Positions 58,256 to 64,000 of a stretch of DNA of 64,000 bases are shown one piece after another. Source of the DNA: Siphonodentalium dalli. Its lineage: Eukaryota; Mollusca; Scaphopoda; Gadilida; Siphonodentaliidae. Each line of letters begins with the position of its first letter. Positions within the stretch are counted from its first letter, which is position 1. Both the position numbers and the translations under genes were made by a program. The notes below the pieces were generated by a model. The model was given only the letters and a program-made list of their open reading frames with translations. It searched no databases and was not told where the DNA came from. The DNA is taken from contig CP136065.1 in assembly GCA_032622095.1 (NCBI GenBank), forward strand, positions 117,965,195 to 118,029,194. The letters run 5' to 3'.

Positions 58256-59129
58256 GGATATACACAGGTTACAATAACATAGGGATACATATTTGATTTG
58301 ATACAAGTTCAATGAATACAGGCAATATCCTAGTTGTTGCAATGTGAAATGTAAATGTCATTTTCCTTGCACAAGATAACGAGCATTGATTTTAAGTCAG
58401 AAATTAGGGAAGCTCTATTTGAATAAATAACAATTTCCCAATCAAGTGTGCACAGACGGCCATCCAGAATTCACCATGAAATGCAAGTCTTGCACATCAT
58501 TATAGATTTCCTTTAGATTAAGTTGACCTGCAAACATGCGGGCATTGTGTCAGTATAATGACTTGTGGTCGATTCTGTAGCTTTCCCCTTTGCATACAGT
58601 ACATTACTCTTGCAGCCAATGTTTTATTGGAGCATTCTGCAGCTTCACTGGTTCTAATTATTCTGTTTCAATATGAGAGCATCCTGGCAAATAATCATTA
58701 TTGGAGCAAGGATTTCCTTCTATCATCTGACGCTATGCTCAAATGAATCAAAGTAATAAAATAAGATGGTCATAACGACCCAAAGTTTTGTGACTATGTC
58801 AAGTTTAAGTAACGCTAAATTTATGGAAAGGATAATCAATGTATCACCGTTGATGAATCTTGGCCAGTGTCTACATAATTAAACTCAGACATTATAACAT
58901 CATTAACGGATAAATGTGAATAATAATGCCTCTTTATGTGCTTACATCATCCAGGTAGATATTGCAGTCATAATAATCTACATACCAAACCTGTACCCAA
59001 CAGCTCACATTGTTTCTATTTTAGATGAGTTTGAATTAATTTTGAGAGGTAATGTCACCTATAGCCATGTGTTGACCTATTTATGTAATCTTATTTACTT
59101 CCACAGTTGAATTGGTGGTGCTGAATGAA

Positions 59130-59680
59130 ATACACTGGTGCTGAATGAAATATGGACAGACAAAAAAACCCCAGATTTCCAGATAAACAAAGAACAATAA
59201 CTCTACAATAGAAAATGTGACTATTGTCAGGTGTCCCTCTTTTGAAACCTGTATATAAAACTTCAACATAAACTTAAGACATTGTCATCCGGAAATAAAA
59301 AAACAACCACATTTCAAAATCGCAAAAGGTCTGTAACTTTGGTAAAAATGGGCATACAGAACTTAAAATCAAACTTGACCTATATTTTATGGTTGTAAAC
59401 CCACATACCAAATTCCACTCAGTTAAAATTAACTAAAATTATCATCCTGAAACGAAAATTTATCCCAAATATCAACAAAGGCCATAACTCTGATAAAAAT
59501 GAGCTGCCCAACCCCAAAAGTAAACTTGACCTGTGTTTTGTGGTAATGAACCTACATACCAAATTACATTCATTTTGTTCAGTAGAACTAAAGTTATCAC
59601 CTCAAAACGAAATATGAATGGATGCATAAATGGATGGCTGGACGGATGGACATACGTGTACCCCGCAGATACACTTGTGA
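59130..59680. repeat. 'ttccagataaacaaag' repeat units
   Basis: Several diverged units with 'aggccataactctgataaaa', 'aaacttgacctgtgttttg', 'acataccaaattccactcag' and 'tcatcctgaaacgaaaattt', ending in a 'ggatggctggacggatggac' chain. It shares wording with 3206-3520 and 60240-60490. Non-coding. Confidence 0.65.
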
Positions 59681-60234
59681 GCTGCATGGAGACAATCCCT
59701 TGTTGGTTGAAGCACCCCTAACCAGGAATTAGAGGGGTGCAGGCCAAATTTAGGTGAGGTGCGAGATAAATCAATAAATATTGAGATCTTGTTGAAATAT
59801 GGTATCGGCATTAATTTTATTGTCAGTTTGGGCCAAGTAGTAATGTTGATCAATATAAAGCATCTGCATCAAAACTGAGGTTACACAAATTTCTGAAGTG
59901 GTGTTGACAAATATAGCACACCCAACATGTCAATGTTCATTGATTGCTCCAAAGAGTGTCACCTGGTATAGATTTGAAGAAAACACACCTGTGGGATGCA
60001 GAAAATACAATTCATTTGATTGGATGATAAGTCCATTCAAATCTAGCCAGAATTTGTTCTCCATTTACTTATGGGGTAAATGACAGAAGTTTTTTTGCAG
60101 CTCAGAAATGCAATTTAGATGTGTTTCAACATGGTCACCTCAGAAGTCCAACTTGTACCCACATTTTCATCTCACAACTACTTCCTTGGGAGAGAGGACA
60201 GCCCAAAAATATAAAACGTCTCATTTTTATAACA

Positions 60235-60500
60235 GGCGCATACAAATTAAAGATTTCCAGATAAACAAAGAAGGCTATAAACTATAGAATTGAAAACATG
60301 AACATCGTCATTTGCCTCGCCTGGTGGTGAACCTCCATACCAAATTTCGTTGAGATCAGACGATATAACCAAGATTTCCAGATAAACAACGAAATATAAC
60401 TCTAAAATAGAAAATGCGAACGTCATTTTAAATAACCCTCTTTTGAAAGTAGCTGTCACAAGGGCGAACCATCATAGCAAATTTCATTACTCATGGCTGA
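60235..60500. repeat. 'ttccagataaacaaag' repeat, two tandem units
   Basis: Two units of about 125 bp starting 'gatttccagataaacaaag' (60252) and 'gatttccagataaacaacg' (60373), each with 'gaaaatgcgaacgtca' and 'accatcatagcaaatttca'-like ends. Confidence 0.65.
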
Positions 60501-61008
60501 GTTATATGCTCAGGCTGATGAGTATTATATAGCGATATAAAAAATAAATTCTGGCAACAATCATTGGATCAATTCTTAATTAACACCTATTGATTGTATA
60601 TCAGAATAATCAGTAATTTTCTATGAGTTGATGAAGGTGCTGTGTTTCTCAGATCCTTATAATGTCTGATGTATTCTATCTGTGAACAAAAAGAAGTCCA
60701 ATCTATCTGTGTGATATTCATGTAATTAGACAGTTGGATTTGCATTGATACTAAGGCACAGTGACTATATATTTTTCATGAGAGTTTATCATGTAACAGA
60801 CAACTGAATTTTTATGTTTTGTGGTGTACATGTAGGTATTTTCTTGATTCTGATTTCGATCACTTATATCATTCACTCAATCTCTCACTTTTTCCATTTT
60901 CTCTATCATTCTCGATATCTTTATATATCTGATTTTACAAAGTTAGCCTCCTCTCATTATTACTTATTATTATCAATAGATTTGTAATGCGCATTTCACA
61001 GAATAGTT

Positions 61009-61200
61009 TCAATGCATGAAATAGTAATGGCCAACTAAATTAATGTAAGAATTTAGAAAAGTCACAAATGGAAACACATCTTGAAAAGATGGATTTTCAT
61101 AGATCTCTTGCAAGTCATCAAGTGATTCCTGTTTCTGGACAATGCTGGGCTGAACATTCCATACTTTTAGTTTGTTGGAAACAGCTGTGACCATAATCAT
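61009..61200 (-). other. Unrecognised 63-codon open frame
   Basis: Minus frame containing KLKVWNVQPSIVQKQESLDD and LQEIYENPSFQDVFPFVTFL. Protein-like composition, in the same strand as the PDE gene and upstream of exon a, so it could be an N-terminal exon of that gene or of a neighbour. No convincing acceptor/donor pair fixes its limits, and it does not resemble the expected GAF segment. Confidence 0.2.
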
Positions 61201-61424
61201 TGATTGTGACAGGTATGTTCTTTAGAATAAGTCCATTAACACTCAACCAAGTTATCTTTCTGCACTATTTGAGTTTAACCCTTGCTATACTATATAAAAT
61301 GGATTCTCCCAGTCAGTTACAAAGTGCACATTGGAATGGTCTATTTTAATATTGATTTGCAGGGATTTAAAAGTAATATAAGCCAACATAAATAAAAATG
61401 AAGAAACAAGTCCTATTTATTGAG

Positions 61425-61565
61425 GGAAAAGTTTAGATAATAACTTATTATCTGAACATTCCTATGGGATAACTTCATCACTGATGCTTTAGATAATAAC
61501 TTATTATCTGAACATTTCCTATGGGATAACTTCATCACTGATGCTTTGGGATAGGGTTAATAACA
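61425..61565. repeat. Tandem pair of about 62 bp units with a 19-bp palindrome
   Basis: Two units, each starting with the perfect palindrome agataataacttattatct (61434 and 61492) followed by 'gaacat..cctatgggataac' and 'ttcatcactgatgcttt'. Confidence 0.9.
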
Positions 61566-61919
61566 CATGCACACAATCTAGCCAATATTTAGCTAAAAAT
61601 ATACAATTTGGGACATCCTTGTATAAATTGTGGAGTTTTCTCCTGACCAGAAACAAAATACGAACATTGCACATTTGTATTGAACTCTCAAACGTAGGCA
61701 TGTGCAATTCGATGAGAATGTTAAAAAACTTTGGTGTATTCTTAATAAGTCTACCACAGTTCCTCAAACATTAGTTTAAATTTTTTGACACTGCCTTCTG
61801 TTATAGTGTGGTTGTCAATGAGTTAGATTAGTAATTTTGGTGCCATTCGATGCAGAAGAATATTTTTTATAACATATCCAAATGTTTATATTGTGTAGAT
61901 GAAACATTTCAAACATATA

Positions 61920-62080
61920 TCCAATAAATGTGGTCTGCAGGGTGTGCGAATAGCATCAAACATGATATCCAAGATGGCTGCTGGCGGCCGTGTTTTGTCG
62001 TCAGATTTAGGAACAATTTGACGGCTTCCATCTGGAGGTCACCCTGAAGAAACCATATGAAGTGTGCTGATGATCGATGA
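61920..62080 (+). repeat. 'aagatggctgctggcggcc' repeat unit
   Basis: Single diverged unit: 'tgcagggtgtgcgaatagc', 'ccaagatggctgctggcggc', 'ctggaggtcaccctgaag'. It ends next to 'gaatcgcattgaatctcgaa' wording. Confidence 0.7.
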
Positions 62081-63414
62081 GGGATGTAGGGCCTTGCGTA
62101 CCAGGTGTTTTCATTTTCAATTGGACAAAAGATTCCGAATCGCATTGAATCTCGAATCTGATCATTGCATTGACCATATCTGGAAGGAAATGCATGCAAC
62201 TTATGAGAACACTTGAATTTGTTCACCAAAAAGCATGCAGTGATCATCAACGCCAATTTACAGTGATCCAATGAAATCAATGTGTATTATGTAGGCTTCA
62301 CATTTGTCAGGTATTTCATCAAACATTAGCTGTATCAAGTGCATTCATGGTTTTGATTGCAACTTTGCTGCTATTTTCTCCACATGTGAAAGAATATAAC
62401 AATTTTGAAGTCTGAATTTACAGATTATAACCAATTCTTACACATTTAGTGTGTGCACTTTCTTTGAATAGGTACCCCTGTATAATGTGATATAAAATAA
62501 TAACATGCAATGTATATAGAATGACCCCGGCATGATGTTAAGGGGAAGAACCTTGTGAAGGATCATACACATACTAGTAGCGATGAAACTTTATGCCTAT
62601 TTAGGCCTATTGCATGCTAGTAAACAAACACAAATGTTTGATTAATCTTGTAGATTGTTTTGGATGAGAATAAGCTTTTTAGAATTATGTTTATAAAAAG
62701 TCTATGGTTTAGACATAACCCTTTGATAATACAGGCCTAACATATAATAATGTATATAGTGAATGTTATACAATGTATGTTTCTGCTGATAATTAAGGAT
62801 GCCAAATTCAGACCTAAGTTCTGCCATATATGAATATCCCAAGCATATCTGCATTTATACATGTAGGTCTAGTCTGGTGAAGGGAAATCAATTGTCCAGA
62901 GATGACATAACAAGTGCAGTCTTGTCTGGATTCTGGCCCACAAAGGTAACCAATGTCATGAAACATGCCATGATGTCGCAACTGGTTTTCATTAATTCTT
63001 TTGCTGCCACCCCGCCACATGGACATATGCACCAGTGCCAAGCATTCTGGGTGTAAATAGAAGTATTTTATGTACATGTATATATGGGTAATGTAATGAC
63101 TATCGGGTAATTATTGATGTATTTAGTTGAAACTTCACAAGTGGGTATATATGGCAATGACCTACCACCAGCCGCCATGGAAACCCATTCAAGGTCATAG
63201 GGGTCACATGTTTACGTGACCTTGATGGCCATCTTGGATTTGTTTAAATTTATTTTTTTCGGCAGTTTATGTATCATAGTAGATCATAGATACATAATAT
63301 TTGATAGTGTACTGTAGTAAAACATAATATACTGCAATACCCTATAACATTGTATATTATAGTAATACGCTAGTACAGTTTATATATGCAGTATTACTAC
63401 TATACATAAAACTA
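62081..63414. other. Unassigned flank DNA
   Basis: No gene recognised. 'gtgaccttgatggccatctt' at 63219-63238 is a short inverted 'aagatggc' motif. Confidence 0.4.
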
Positions 63415-64000
63415 ACGAGAGGCCGATCACGATCGGCAGATGTTTAACCCATACCTTGGCGATAGCGACAAGCCATAACTGATAATTTGTCAAAGATATG
63501 ATCACAGGAATTAATCCATATATCAGTACCCAACTTGAAATCAAAAGCTCAAATAATTTGTCTCAAGAAAGGGTTAAAGTATTTGGTTGGGGAGGAGTAG
63601 TTTTAAATCTCATAACTCTGTCCCTATTCACACAAGGACCTCTCACTGTGAGATCCAATGGTTTATTGATTTCGGAGGACATGTTTAGGAGTTTAAGTTA
63701 ACTCATTGGAAGCAAAAGTGATAAATCCCTATCTTTGCCACTTTTGACATGCCAGATATTCAAAATTTATTATTCACTTCTAAAGAGAAATTATAATTGC
63801 TTAGAACGACATATATGTAGGGGATTCCATCTCGTATTTAAATGGTAATTTAATTACCCCCCCCCCCTTCCCCCATTCTCCCCAGTTATTTGTTTATCAA
63901 ACATGGACAGATATAAAATCAGATCTGACCTGTGTATTAAATAAGATTAAGTGTTTCATAAAAGGGGTGTATGGTTTTCAAAAATATATGTAGTTTATAC
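63415..64000 (+). repeat. 2 kb non-coding repeat family, copy 3 (cut by window end)
   Basis: Starts acgagaggccgatcacgatc like copies 1 and 2 and follows copy 2 closely, including the poly-C run and 'ttccccc' block (63857-63875) and the empty TTAA site 'ataagattaagtgtttc'. The 67-codon frame at 63498 is not shared with the other copies. Confidence 0.9.

Overview
This is eukaryotic DNA: AT-rich, repeat-dense, with very long introns. It is most probably from a lophotrochozoan marine invertebrate such as a bivalve-like mollusc. That placement is an inference from the style of the dispersed repeats (chains of 'gacggacgga' ending in short A-rich or 'gagctaaaa' tails, and repeated 'aagatggctgctgg' modules) and from the protein sequence of the one gene present. 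It has not been tested by a search.

One real gene can be supported. It is on the minus strand and is a PDE5/6/11-clade cyclic nucleotide phosphodiesterase that fits PDE11 best. Ten coding exons with canonical splice sites and compatible phases were found between 56343 and 2761. They join into 342 complete codons, from inside the second GAF domain, through the linker helix, into the HD-type catalytic domain (HNWRH, HDLDHRG and LEHHHF motifs). Neither end of the gene was found: GAF-A and the start of GAF-B would lie to the right (above 56343), and the last roughly 110 catalytic residues to the left (below 2761). About 1.03 kb of exon is spread over 53.6 kb.

The rest is intron or flank, filled with mobile and tandem DNA. 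From left to right: a hairpin at 2 kb; a 2 kb non-coding repeat family in three copies (5385, 10379, 63415), the first of which holds a 480-bp piggyBac-like MITE at TTAA; a Helitron-type cluster at 9.8-16.2 kb with three hairpin plus CTAG ends and a possible captured exon; a 5.2 kb terminal-inverted-repeat (TIR) element at 17.2-22.4 kb with an internal 750-bp tandem duplication, and a second copy at 44.1-49.1 kb that itself carries a Helitron-like insertion; a perfect-type hairpin and a broken unknown ORF at 27-28 kb; a 4.15 kb satellite of 30/31-bp units at 28.5-32.7 kb; a 2 kb foldback structure with arms of about 745 bp at 34.5-36.5 kb; several minisatellites; and a 15-monomer array of about 160-bp units at 51.7-54.1 kb.

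No rRNA, CRISPR array or convincing tRNA gene was seen, and no recognisable transposase, reverse transcriptase or viral gene. The most unusual items are the paired large TIR elements of unknown superfamily, the foldback element, the TTAA insertion whose empty site is visible in sister copies, and the Helitron-linked exon-like fragment.
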